A stretch of DNA of 64,000 nucleotides. Origin: CAWBFD01 sp963788115 (GTDB lineage Bacteria > Actinomycetota > Thermoleophilia > Solirubrobacterales > 70-9). The notes beneath the pieces are model-generated. The model was not told the origin of the DNA. It did no database searches and saw only the letters and a program-made list of their open reading frames with translations. Below, piece by piece: positions 44,479 to 52,243 of the stretch. A program made the position numbers and the translations under genes. The DNA is taken from NCBI GenBank assembly GCA_963788115.1, contig CAWBFD010000002.1, forward strand, positions 62,001-126,000, read 5' to 3'. Position 1 is the first letter of the stretch, and each line of letters opens with the position of its first letter.

Positions 44479-44970
44479 ATGAGCACCACGGACGATCTCC
44501 TGAGAAACAACGAGGGCTTCGCGCAGAGCTTCGACAAGGGCGACCTGGCGCTCCCGCCGGCTAAGAAGATTGCCGTCGTCGCCTGCATGGACGCCCGCCT
44601 CAACCCGTACCCGATCCTCGGCCTGGAGCTGGGGGACGCTCACGTGATCCGCAACGCCGGCGGGGTGATCACCGACGACGAGATCCGCTCACTGGCCATC
44701 TCCCAGCACCTCCTCGGCACTGAGGAGATCATGCTGATCCACCACACGGACTGCGGGATGCTGACCTTCGACGACGACGAGTTCGCCGAAAAGCTCGAGG
44801 CCGAGGCGGGGGAGCGGCCGCCGTGGGAGGCGCGGTCATTCCCAGACCTCGACCAGGACGTCCGCGACTCGATCCAGCGGATCAAGGACAGCCCGTTCAT
44901 CCCGCGGACGGACAGCGTTCGCGGCTTCGTCTACGACGTCGAGACCGGCGAGCTTCGCGAGGTGACCTGA
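44479..44970 (+). CDS. Beta-class carbonic anhydrase
   Basis: A 163-residue protein after a strong RBS (AGGAGGAAGCAG). The zinc site is visible as Cys36 with D38/R40 dyad (VACMDAR), His89 and Cys92 (HHTDCGM). Length and sequence fit the short Rv1284-type actinobacterial beta-carbonic anhydrases. It interconverts CO2 and bicarbonate in the cytoplasm. It sits inside the sulfur island but has its own start signals, and no direct functional tie is evident. Confidence 0.92.
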   Translation: MSTTDDLLRNNEGFAQSFDKGDLALPPAKKIAVVACMDARLNPYPILGLELGDAHVIRNAGGVITDDEIRSLAISQHLLGTEEIMLIHHTDCGMLTFDDDEFAEKLEAEAGERPPWEARSFPDLDQDVRDSIQRIKDSPFIPRTDSVRGFVYDVETGELREVT

Positions 44971-44986
44971 GCGCCGGATCCCCGGC

Positions 44987-45715
44987 TCACGAGCTCGGCT
45001 TCTGCCAGGCGAGCGCGAACGACACGGGCTGTCCCCGCAACGGCGCCCAGCCAGGTTTCAGCTCGAGCCAGCTGTCGTCGATCAGGCGCTCGTGCATCTC
45101 GGCGAGCCTCCAGCCGGCGCCGAGACCGGCCTGGAGGTGCTCGCTCAGCAGGTGGATGTGGGTTTCGATCGCGACCTGCTCACCCGAGGCGCTCTCGAAA
45201 TGGGTCGGCATCCCCGACGCCATGATGAACTGCGGGTGGTATCCCACGAGCACGCAGGTCGCCCCGGGACGACCGATGCGCCACGCCTCCGAGTACAGCG
45301 GCTCGACGGTGGGCAGATGCTCGTCGACCAGGCAGCTGATCACCAGGTCGTAGGCCTCCGAGTCCATGCCGGTCGCGGCCACGTCGGCCTCGCTCAGCGC
45401 CCGATAGATGCCGCGCCCCCTGGCGAGAGCCAGCATCTCCTGCGAGATATCGACACCGTCGATCTCGGGCACGCCTCGCTCGCACAGCCAGGCACCGGTC
45501 CTGCCCGTGCCGCAGCCCAGATCCGCAGCCCGGCGAATCCGCGGCCAGGATGGCTGGCTGAGCACCTCGAGGAGCTCGATGTCCATCGCGCCTTCGACCG
45601 TCTGCTCATACGTCGCCACCCACTCCCGGTAGCCGGTCAGCGGGTCGACCGTCCGATATCCCCGCGAATCGAAGTCAGCGAACTGGGGCCGGTCGCTCGC
45701 ACCCTCGGGGGGCAC
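44987..45715 (-). CDS. Class I SAM-dependent methyltransferase
   Basis: A 242-residue protein from a GTG at 45715. SAM motif I is ADLGCGTGRTGAWL, followed by GVDISQEMLALARGRG, and DLVISCLVDEHLPTVEPLYSEAWRIGRPGATCVLVGYHP. The substrate is not predictable. It starts two bases after the VOC gene stop, so both belong to one minus-strand transcript that begins at cysM (cysM-VOC-methyltransferase). Confidence 0.85.
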   Translation of the reverse strand: MPPEGASDRPQFADFDSRGYRTVDPLTGYREWVATYEQTVEGAMDIELLEVLSQPSWPRIRRAADLGCGTGRTGAWLCERGVPEIDGVDISQEMLALARGRGIYRALSEADVAATGMDSEAYDLVISCLVDEHLPTVEPLYSEAWRIGRPGATCVLVGYHPQFIMASGMPTHFESASGEQVAIETHIHLLSEHLQAGLGAGWRLAEMHERLIDDSWLELKPGWAPLRGQPVSFALAWQKPSS

Positions 45716-45717
45716 AG

Positions 45718-46083
45718 TCAGACCTCGTAGGTGGTCAGCTCCAGGCGGTGGCCGTCGGGATCGGGGAAATAGATCGAGTGGGCGCTCCCGTGATCGGAAA
45801 AGCGGGTCTCGATCCCGCGATCGGCAAGTGCCCGCCGGGCTGCATCGAAGCCCACACGATCGAGGCGGAACGCCACATGAAGGAGGTGCGGGGCGCTCGT
45901 GCCCGGCTCATCGGCCGGGAACAGCGCCATCCCGCTCCCGTTCGCCGCCATCATCCGGGGCGGATCCCACTCAGGTCGGACACGCTCGAGCCCGAGGACC
46001 TCGGCATAGAAGCGCTCGGACCGGTCCAGGTCGGCGACCGTGATCGCGACGTGATCCAGGCCCTGCGTGGCGAAGTCGGCCAT
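45718..46083 (-). CDS. Glyoxalase/VOC superfamily protein
   Basis: A 121-residue protein from the ATG at 46083: two beta-alpha-beta-beta-beta modules with LDHVAITVADLDRSERFYAEVLGLERV at the start and HSIYFPDPDGHRLELTTYEV at the end. His12 and the terminal Glu positions fit VOC metal ligands. The function (lyase, dioxygenase or resistance-like) is not determinable. It lies 11 bases downstream of cysM in the same direction. Confidence 0.87.
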   Translation of the reverse strand: MADFATQGLDHVAITVADLDRSERFYAEVLGLERVRPEWDPPRMMAANGSGMALFPADEPGTSAPHLLHVAFRLDRVGFDAARRALADRGIETRFSDHGSAHSIYFPDPDGHRLELTTYEV

Positions 46084-46094
46084 CCGGGGGCGGG

Positions 46095-47063
46095 CTACCA
46101 CCAGACGGTGGAATCGATCCCCTCGAGCTCTTCGACAGGCTTGGTGTAGACGCCGGAGGAGAGGTACTTCCAACCGTCGTCGGGAACGAGGAAGACGACG
46201 TTTCCCTCGTCCAGCTCGTCGGCGATCCGCACGGCGACATGGGCGACCGCGCCCGAGGAGACGCCGGCGAAGAGGCCCTCCTCATGCAGCAGCCGCTGCG
46301 TCCAGACGATCGCGTCGTGATTGGAGACCATGATCTTCCGGTCTAGCAGCGCCAGGTCGATGATCGGCGGAATGAAGCCGTCATCGAGCGACCGCAGGCC
46401 CTGGACGAGCTCGCCCTGCATCGGCTCGGCGGCCACGATCCTGGTCTCGGGGTCGTGCTCCTTGAGCCTCCGCCCCACTCCCATCAGCGTTCCGCCGGTG
46501 CCGAGCCCCGCGACGAACGCCGCCACCTGATCGAGCTCCTCGAGGATCTCCGGGCCGGTCCCCTCGTAGTGGGCGCTCGGGTTGGCCTCGTTCCCGTACT
46601 GATACGGCATGTAGTAGGAGGCGTCGCGCTCGGCCATCTCAAGGGCCAGTTCGACGGCGCCATTCGAGCCCTTGGCCCCTTCGGAGGCCACGATCTCCGC
46701 CCCGTACATGCGAAGCAGCTGGGTCCGCTCCTCGGTCACGTTGTCCGGCATGACGACCTTCAGCGGATAGCCCCGGCGCCGGCAGATCATCGCCAGCGAG
46801 ATCCCGGTATTGCCCGAGGTCGGCTCGAGCATCGTCTGGCCTGGCTCGATCGCCCCGCGCGCCTCGGCGTCCTCGATCATCGCCTTCGCCACCCGGTCCT
46901 TGACCGAGCCGGTGGGATTGCGGCCCTCGAGCTTGGCGTAGATGCGAACCCCGGGCTTCGGGGAGATGCGGGGAAGCTCGACCAACGGCGTGTTTCCCAC
47001 GGCCTCGACGAGGTCGCCATAGCGCCCGCCGCAGGGGCGGTTGAGGGTCGTCTCCTCGTACAT
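46095..47063 (-). CDS. cysM: CysM-type O-phosphoserine sulfhydrylase
   Basis: A 322-residue PLP enzyme of the cysteine synthase family. PLP lysine K55 lies in GRNPTGSVKDR, the phosphate-binding loop is EPTSGNTGISLA, and GLGTGGTLMGVGR follows. It aligns closely with M. tuberculosis CysM: K51 corresponds to K55, and the O-phosphoserine-selecting Arg220 corresponds to R224 in GLRSLDDGF. That enzyme accepts sulfur from CysO thiocarboxylate. The C-terminal GWKYLSSGVYTKP also matches. It is divergent from the E1-rhodanese gene across 125 bases. Confidence 0.93.
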   Translation of the reverse strand: MYEETTLNRPCGGRYGDLVEAVGNTPLVELPRISPKPGVRIYAKLEGRNPTGSVKDRVAKAMIEDAEARGAIEPGQTMLEPTSGNTGISLAMICRRRGYPLKVVMPDNVTEERTQLLRMYGAEIVASEGAKGSNGAVELALEMAERDASYYMPYQYGNEANPSAHYEGTGPEILEELDQVAAFVAGLGTGGTLMGVGRRLKEHDPETRIVAAEPMQGELVQGLRSLDDGFIPPIIDLALLDRKIMVSNHDAIVWTQRLLHEEGLFAGVSSGAVAHVAVRIADELDEGNVVFLVPDDGWKYLSSGVYTKPVEELEGIDSTVWW

Positions 47064-47157
47064 CCCTACCGGAGTGTAGAGCGGCGGCGAGGCCGGCGAC
47101 CGCCCGAACTCCGCCTCGCTGAAGCGGCCGGAGCGGCGCTAAACTCTCTGAAGGCGC

Positions 47158-47174
47158 AAATCCAGATCAGATTT
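47158..47174 (+). promoter_or_regulatory. Inverted repeat upstream of the E1-rhodanese gene
   Basis: AAATC (47158-47162) and GATTT (47170-47174) with a 7-base centre lie between the divergent cysM and E1-rhodanese genes, in an AT-rich patch just before an AGGAGA RBS. It could be an operator or part of the promoter. Confidence 0.35.
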
Positions 47175-47188
47175 AGGAGAATTAGTTC

Positions 47189-48361
47189 TTGGCCACTGTC
47201 GCGGAGCCGCTCGAGCAGGTGAAGGACCGGATCGAGGAGGTCGACCCGGAGACCGCACGCGAGGAGGTCGCCGAAGGGGCGACCCTGATCGACGTGCGCG
47301 AGCCGCACGAGTGGCAGATCTCCCGCCTCGAGGGCGCGACGCTGATTCCGCAGGGCGACCTGGTCGAGAGGATCGAGGAGGCCGCGCCGGACCGCTCCAG
47401 CCGTGTGCTTCTGTACTGCGCGACGGGCAATCGCTCGGCGCGCGCAGCCGACGCGATCGCGTCCGAGTTGGGGTACGAGAACGCGGCCTCGGTCGCCGGC
47501 GGGATCACCGCCTGGCAGGAGACCGGGCTCCCCGTGGTCGAGCCCGAGGGCCTCACCCGCGAGCAGCGGATGCGCTACTCGCGCCACACGCTGCTGCCCG
47601 AGATCGGTGCCGAGGGTCAGGTGAAGCTGCTGAACTCGAAGGTGCTCCTGGTCGGCGCGGGCGGCCTCGGTGCCCCCTCCGCCCTCTACCTGGCCGCGGC
47701 GGGCGTGGGCACGCTCGGCCTGGTCGACGACGACGTCGTTGACGAGTCCAACCTCCAGCGTCAGGTGATCCACAACCTGGAGCGGGTCGGGACCCCGAAG
47801 ACGGCCTCGGCCCGGACCACGATCGAGGCGCTCAACCCCGACGTCGATGTCGTCGAGCACCGCACCCGGCTCGATGCATCGAACGTGCTCGAGATCATCG
47901 GCGATTACGACGTGATCGTCGACGGGGCCGACAACTTCCCCACCCGCTACCTGCTGAACGACGCCTCGGTGCGGCTCGGCAAGCCGGTCGTCTCCGCCTC
48001 GATCCTCGCATTCGACGGCCAGATCTCGACCTTCGTCCCGCACGAGGGGCCCTGCTACCGCTGCCTCTACCCGGTGCCTCCCCCGGCGGAGCTCGCACCA
48101 AGCTGCGGCGCGGCCGGGGTGCTCGGCGTGATGGCCGGCGTCATGGGCCTCCTGCAGGCGAACGAGGTGATCAAGCTGGTCGCGGGCATCGGCGAGCCCC
48201 TGATCGGGCGCCTCCTGCTGTACGACTCGCTGGGCACCCGCTTCACCGAGCTCAAGGTCAACCGTGACCCGGACTGCCCGATCTGCGGCGACGGCGTCCC
48301 GGAGATCCCCGAGTCGGAGCTCGGGAAGTTCCCCGACTACGAGCTCTTCTGCGCCAGGTAG
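47189..48361 (+). CDS. Rhodanese-E1 adenylyl/sulfurtransferase (MoeZ/MoeB-like)
   Basis: A 390-residue protein from a TTG with AGGAGAA upstream. Residues 20-118 are a rhodanese domain with active-site loop YCATGNRS. Residues 125-375 are a ThiF/MoeB E1-like domain: RYSRHTLLPEIG, the ATP loop VGAGGLGAPSALYLAAAGVG, VDDDVVDESNLQRQ, CYRCLYP and CPICGDG zinc cysteine pairs, and DSLGTRF. It adenylates the C-terminus of a ubiquitin-like protein and converts it to a thiocarboxylate. The target is surely the adjacent CysO. In mycobacterial MoeZ the rhodanese domain is C-terminal; here it is N-terminal. Confidence 0.92.
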   Translation: MATVAEPLEQVKDRIEEVDPETAREEVAEGATLIDVREPHEWQISRLEGATLIPQGDLVERIEEAAPDRSSRVLLYCATGNRSARAADAIASELGYENAASVAGGITAWQETGLPVVEPEGLTREQRMRYSRHTLLPEIGAEGQVKLLNSKVLLVGAGGLGAPSALYLAAAGVGTLGLVDDDVVDESNLQRQVIHNLERVGTPKTASARTTIEALNPDVDVVEHRTRLDASNVLEIIGDYDVIVDGADNFPTRYLLNDASVRLGKPVVSASILAFDGQISTFVPHEGPCYRCLYPVPPPAELAPSCGAAGVLGVMAGVMGLLQANEVIKLVAGIGEPLIGRLLLYDSLGTRFTELKVNRDPDCPICGDGVPEIPESELGKFPDYELFCAR

Positions 48362-48398
48362 CCGGCCCCGCACCCTCCGGCATTACTCTTCCCAGCCG

Positions 48399-48671
48399 AT
48401 GCCGACGGTGAAGATCCCTCCCGTCCTCCGCCCCGCGACCGGCGGCGAGAGCGAGGTCGGCGCCGACGGCGCGACCGTCGGTGAGGTGCTCCGCTCGCTC
48501 GCCGAGACCCACCCGGACACGCGCGCGCAACTCTTCGCCGAGGACGGCGAGCTCAACCGCTACGTGAACGTCTACCTCAACGACGAGGACGTGCGCGTGC
48601 TCGACGGGCTCGACACCGGCGTGTCCGAGTCGGACACCGTGGTGATCCTGCCGGCGATGGCCGGCGGTTGA
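48399..48671 (+). CDS. cysO: CysO-like ubiquitin-fold sulfur carrier
   Basis: A 90-residue MoaD/ThiS-fold protein ending in the diglycine AMAGG needed for thiocarboxylate formation. It aligns along its length with M. tuberculosis CysO: the start VKIPPVLRPATGG, NRYVNVYLNDEDVRVLDGL and SDTVVILPAMAGG are near-identical to that protein. The thiocarboxylate delivers sulfide to CysM, and Mec then cleaves off cysteine. It lies 37 bases downstream of its activating enzyme. Confidence 0.92.
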   Translation: MPTVKIPPVLRPATGGESEVGADGATVGEVLRSLAETHPDTRAQLFAEDGELNRYVNVYLNDEDVRVLDGLDTGVSESDTVVILPAMAGG

Positions 48672-48675
48672 TTCC

Positions 48676-48726
48676 CACCGATTGTCGACTTACTCACCCT
48701 ATGGGTGATCAACTCGACAATCGGTG
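48676..48726 (+). terminator. Two-tier hairpin between convergent genes
   Basis: A perfect 13-bp outer stem CACCGATTGTCGA (48676-48688) / TCGACAATCGGTG (48714-48726) encloses a second stem TCACCC (48694-48699) / GGGTGA (48703-48708). It fills the gap between cysO and the ABC transporter gene. Its AT content is above the surroundings. It most likely ends transcription from both sides. Confidence 0.7.
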
Positions 48727-48751
48727 ATTGGCGCGCCGCCCGACGCGCCGC

Positions 48752-49591
48752 TCAGTGCTCCAGAACCAGTCCCAGGAAGCGCTTGGTGCGCTCCTCGCGA
48801 GGGTTCTCGAGCACGTCTGCGGGCTTTCCCTCCTCCACGATCACGCCCTCGTCGATGAACGCGACGTGGTCGGCGACCTCGCGCGCGAAGCCCATCTCAT
48901 GGGTGACCACGACCATGGTCATGCCGAACTCCTGCGCGAGTCCGCGCATCACGTCGAGCACCTCCTTGATCAGCTCGGGATCGAGCGCCGAGGTGACCTC
49001 GTCGAACAGCATCACGTGCGGGTCCATCGCCAGCGCCCTGGCGATCGCGACGCGCTGCTGCTGTCCCCCGGAGAGCCGCTCCGGAAACTCGTCGATCTTG
49101 TCGGCGAGGCCGACCTGGGCCAACAGGGCCTCGGCCTTCGACCGCGCCTCGCGCTCGGGGCGGCCGAGGACCTTCACCGGCGCCAAGGCGACGTTCTCGA
49201 CCGCCGACTTGTGGGGGAACAGGTTGAACTGCTGGAAGACGATCCCGACACGTCGGCGCACGTAGTCGATTCCGCCCTCCTCGCCGCGGGCGGCCGTGCC
49301 GGTGATCTCCCGCCCCTCCAGCAGGATCCTGCCCTCGTCGGGCGGCGCGAGCAGGTTGATACAGCGCAGCAGCGTCGACTTACCCGACCCGGAGGGGCCG
49401 ATCACGCACACCACCTGCCCACGCCCGACCTCCATGCTGACGCCTCGGAGTACGTGGAGAGGGCCGAAGCTCTTGTGCACGTCCTCCAGACGAAGCATCG
49501 CGCCGTCCGCGGCCGGGGTCGTCTCGACCGGCTGGACCTGGATGCCCGTCTGCCTCGCGTGCATCGTCGCTTCGCTTCGTAGCCTATCCAC
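48752..49591 (-). CDS. Polar amino acid ABC transporter ATP-binding protein (GlnQ-type)
   Basis: About 279 residues from a GTG overlapping the permease stop by 8 bases. Walker A is GPSGSGKSTLLRC, with Q-loop, ABC signature LSGGQQQRVAIARAL, Walker B VMLFDEVTSALDPE and the switch VVTHEMGFA. The first ~30 residues before MLRLEDVHKSFG are poorly conserved, so an internal start is possible. It energises the permease encoded just upstream. Confidence 0.93.
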   Translation of the reverse strand: MDRLRSEATMHARQTGIQVQPVETTPAADGAMLRLEDVHKSFGPLHVLRGVSMEVGRGQVVCVIGPSGSGKSTLLRCINLLAPPDEGRILLEGREITGTAARGEEGGIDYVRRRVGIVFQQFNLFPHKSAVENVALAPVKVLGRPEREARSKAEALLAQVGLADKIDEFPERLSGGQQQRVAIARALAMDPHVMLFDEVTSALDPELIKEVLDVMRGLAQEFGMTMVVVTHEMGFAREVADHVAFIDEGVIVEEGKPADVLENPREERTKRFLGLVLEH

Positions 49592-50387
49592 CGAGTCCGC
49601 CCCCGGCGCTCGGCAGCGGCTGCGGTTGCATGGCCGTGGGCTCCCCGCCGCGCTGCGTCCGGCCCTGCTCGCGAGCGATCAGGAGGTCGACCAAGCGAGC
49701 GAGCGGAATGGTCAGCACCAGATAGAGCAGCGCGCCCAGCATCAGCGCGGAGCCGTTGAAGTCCGAAGACTGGTAGTTGAACCCGGCCTGCACCACCTCG
49801 ACCAGGCCGAGGAACCCGACCAATGAGGTGTCCTTCGTCAGCGCGATGAAGTCGTTGAGCAACGGTGGGATCACCTTCCGGACCGCCTGCGGCACGATCA
49901 CGAACCGCATCGACTGGCCATGGCTCATCCCGAGTGAGCGGGCGGCCTCCATCTGGCCGCCCGGCACCGCCTCGATTCCCGCCCGGTACACCTCGGCCAT
50001 GTAGGCGCCGTAGGTGATCGTGAGCGCGATGACGCCGTACCAGAACGGCGACGGTTGCCCCAACCACTCCGGGATCCCGACGTCGCGGGGGATGAGCTCA
50101 CCGCCGACCGGCGACGCCGCAGTGCCGAGAAATCCCGAGACGAGCAGGAGGACGAGCAACAGGGGGACTCCGCGGAAGACGTCGATGTAGGCGATCACGA
50201 GCCAGCGCACGGGCGCCAATGCCCGGCCCGGGAGCTGGCGCAGCACCGCAAGCACGAGGCCCCACGTCAGCGACAAGACCCCCCCGAGGATCGACAGCTT
50301 GACGGTGTACCAGAAGCCCGCGATCACGGGATCGAACTGGTCCACCATGCGTCCGACGTCGAAGTAGTACTCGAGTAGGAAATCCAT
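49584..50387 (-). CDS. Polar amino acid ABC transporter permease
   Basis: A 267-residue membrane protein of the HisMQ/GlnP type: FWYTVKLSILGGVLSLTWGLVLAVLR at the start, YIDVFRGVPLLLVLLLVSG, and the EAA loop AGIEAVPGGQMEAARSLGMSHGQSMRFVIVPQAVRKVIPPLLNDFI. About five membrane helices. Overlap with the ATPase gene indicates translational coupling. It is the only permease present, so it probably acts as a homodimer. Confidence 0.92.
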   Translation of the reverse strand: MDFLLEYYFDVGRMVDQFDPVIAGFWYTVKLSILGGVLSLTWGLVLAVLRQLPGRALAPVRWLVIAYIDVFRGVPLLLVLLLVSGFLGTAASPVGGELIPRDVGIPEWLGQPSPFWYGVIALTITYGAYMAEVYRAGIEAVPGGQMEAARSLGMSHGQSMRFVIVPQAVRKVIPPLLNDFIALTKDTSLVGFLGLVEVVQAGFNYQSSDFNGSALMLGALLYLVLTIPLARLVDLLIAREQGRTQRGGEPTAMQPQPLPSAGGGLGG

Positions 50388-50434
50388 CTCTGCTCCCAGG
50401 TCGCTTGTTGAGCCAGGCTATTCGTGTACCCAAA

Positions 50435-50456
50435 AGGGGCGCCCTATGGCGCCCCT
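50435..50456 (-). terminator. Rho-independent terminator between binding-protein and permease genes
   Basis: On the minus strand a 9-bp stem (AGGGGCGCC / GGCGCCCCT) with a 4-base loop is followed by TTTT. It sits 41 bases after the binding-protein stop and before the permease start, so it likely lets most transcripts end there and gives excess binding protein over permease. Confidence 0.8.
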
Positions 50457-50496
50457 CTCGTTGTTGACGTTGGTCGCGCGCCTGCGCGAAAGGCCA

Positions 50497-51348
50497 CTAG
50501 TTGTTCGTGAGCAGCTCGTTCGTGCCCTCGAGCACCGTCCGGGGCGGATCGGTCTGGAAGTACTGCTGGTAGAGATCCGTGATCGTCCCGTCCTCCTTGA
50601 GCGTGGCCAGCGCCTCGTTGATCGCCTCGCGCAGGGCGTCGTTGTCCGGCGCGACCGCGAACCCGTAGAGCTCGTTGGTCGTGATCTCCTGGGCGATCTC
50701 GATACCGCCCTGCTTCTCGACCGCGTCGGCGGCGACCGGCTGATCGATGATCGTGGCGTCGACCTGTCCCGTGATCAGCGCCGAGATCGCGTCCGGGCCC
50801 TGCGGGAACCCGCGCACCTCGCTCGCGTCCGTCTTGTCGTTCGCGTAGGCCTCGCCGGTCGTCGCATCCTGGGCGCCCACGATCACGCCCGAGAGATCGT
50901 CGACGGTGGCGATGTCGGAGCCCTCCGGGACCAGCAGCGCCTGCTGCGCCTCGTAGTACGGGTCGGAGAAGTCGACCGTGTTCTCGCGAGGGGCCGTGAT
51001 CGTGGAGGCGGCGGCCGCCGTGTCGAAGAGACCGTTTGCGGTGTCGCGGAAGATCGTCGCAAACCCGGTGTTGGTGTACTCGACCTCGAGCCCGAGGTCC
51101 TCGGCGATCGCGTTCATGATGTCGATGTCGTAACCCCCGAAGTCCGGGCTGTCCGGGGTGCTGATCTCGAACGGCGCGAAGGGCGCGTCCGTGCCGACGC
51201 TGAGCGTGCCCTCCTGGATCAGCCCCAGATCCGCGCCGGTACCGCCGTTGCCGTCCCCCTCGTCATCGTCGTCGTCACCGCCGCAGCCGGCGGCGATCAG
51301 GGCGGTGGCGATCAAGCCGATGATCACCCAGAGCCGCGTTCCTCTCAT
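50497..51348 (-). CDS. Amino acid ABC transporter substrate-binding lipoprotein
   Basis: A 283-residue SBP family 3 protein. The lipobox LIAAGC places lipidation at Cys22, followed by a Gly/Asp-rich flexible linker. Binding-domain text: GTLSVGTDAPFAPFEI, GGYDIDIMNAIAEDLGLEVEY, FSDPYYEAQQALLV and a LKEDGTITDLYQQYF end. It captures a polar amino acid outside the membrane and delivers it to the permease. It is the first gene of the transporter cluster. Confidence 0.93.
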   Translation of the reverse strand: MRGTRLWVIIGLIATALIAAGCGGDDDDDEGDGNGGTGADLGLIQEGTLSVGTDAPFAPFEISTPDSPDFGGYDIDIMNAIAEDLGLEVEYTNTGFATIFRDTANGLFDTAAAASTITAPRENTVDFSDPYYEAQQALLVPEGSDIATVDDLSGVIVGAQDATTGEAYANDKTDASEVRGFPQGPDAISALITGQVDATIIDQPVAADAVEKQGGIEIAQEITTNELYGFAVAPDNDALREAINEALATLKEDGTITDLYQQYFQTDPPRTVLEGTNELLTNN

Positions 51349-51442
51349 CCTGCGCTACTCCTCTCTCTTTGGCAGGCCACCCCCCCAAATGGCGTCAGGA
51401 ACATACCTCCTGGCACGGGGCGAGGCGGGGCGCGGCGCGGGC

Positions 51443-52102
51443 TCAACCCGGCCTTAACGCGCGCTCGAGCCCCGCGCGCAGCAGGCCACGTGCCGATCGG
51501 CTGTCCATCGCTCCGGCGAGCCAGCGGGTGCAGAGCCCGTCGACGAGAGTGATCAGGAGCTCGGCGCTCTCGTCGGCGTCGATGTCGCGCCGGATCGAGC
51601 CGTCGGCGATGCCCGCCCGGATGCCTGCGGCCACAGCTTCTCGCCAAGCCACGGTCACGCGGCGAACGTCGTCGCGGAGATCCGGCTCGAAGACTGCCGA
51701 CGCGCTCACCTCGCCCCACACGACGGCGTTGTCGCGCACCGTCGGCTCCTCGTCGAGCTCGGCTAGGAGCGCGGCCTCGACCGCCTCGTATCCCGTCGCC
51801 GCCTCGGCGACCTGGGGCGCCGCCCCGTTTCGGAGCGCGGCCGACGGCGCCTGCTCCGACGCGTGCTCGAGCGCCGCTTTGACGAGCCCCGACCGGCTCT
51901 CGAAGTGGTAGTAGAGCAGCGCGGCCGAAACGCCGGCCTCGGAGGCAACGTCCTCCACCCGCAGGCCGCGGACGCCGCGTCGGGCGATCGTGCGTGCTGC
52001 CGCATCCAGGATCGCCTCGCGGTTGTCGCGGGGAGCCGACGGCGGCGTCGACTGTCCCGTTGCCCCGTTCACCTTCTCGTCACCTGCACCAGCCTCACCC
52101 AT
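51443..52102 (-). CDS. TetR-family transcriptional regulator
   Basis: A 219-residue protein; the first ~25 residues are a low-complexity leader. The HTH is REAILDAAARTIARRGVRGLRVEDVASEAGVSAALLYYHFESRSGLVKAAL. The helical ligand domain ends with LLITLVDGLCTRWLAGAMD, resembling the BetI-like C-terminal family. It lies upstream of and codirectional with the transporter genes, about 94 bases before the binding-protein gene, and may regulate it. Confidence 0.88.
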   Translation of the reverse strand: MGEAGAGDEKVNGATGQSTPPSAPRDNREAILDAAARTIARRGVRGLRVEDVASEAGVSAALLYYHFESRSGLVKAALEHASEQAPSAALRNGAAPQVAEAATGYEAVEAALLAELDEEPTVRDNAVVWGEVSASAVFEPDLRDDVRRVTVAWREAVAAGIRAGIADGSIRRDIDADESAELLITLVDGLCTRWLAGAMDSRSARGLLRAGLERALRPG

Positions 52103-52192
52103 CGCAATCGGGGCTTGGCCCCTCTCCTCCTGGTCACAACTCTATTTCGGATCGTGGAGCCTCGCACAGAGTGGCTCCGGCCGGCCGAACGA

Positions 52193-52221
52193 GGACGGGC
52201 CCGCCTGCGGCGGGCCCGTCC
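52193..52221 (-). terminator. Terminator hairpin after htpX
   Basis: A perfect 13-bp stem GGACGGGCCCGCC (52193-52205) / GGCGGGCCCGTCC (52209-52221) with a 3-base loop, 22 bases past the htpX stop. Confidence 0.75.
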
Positions 52222-52243
52222 AATTCCTCCGTCAGGGTGAGGG

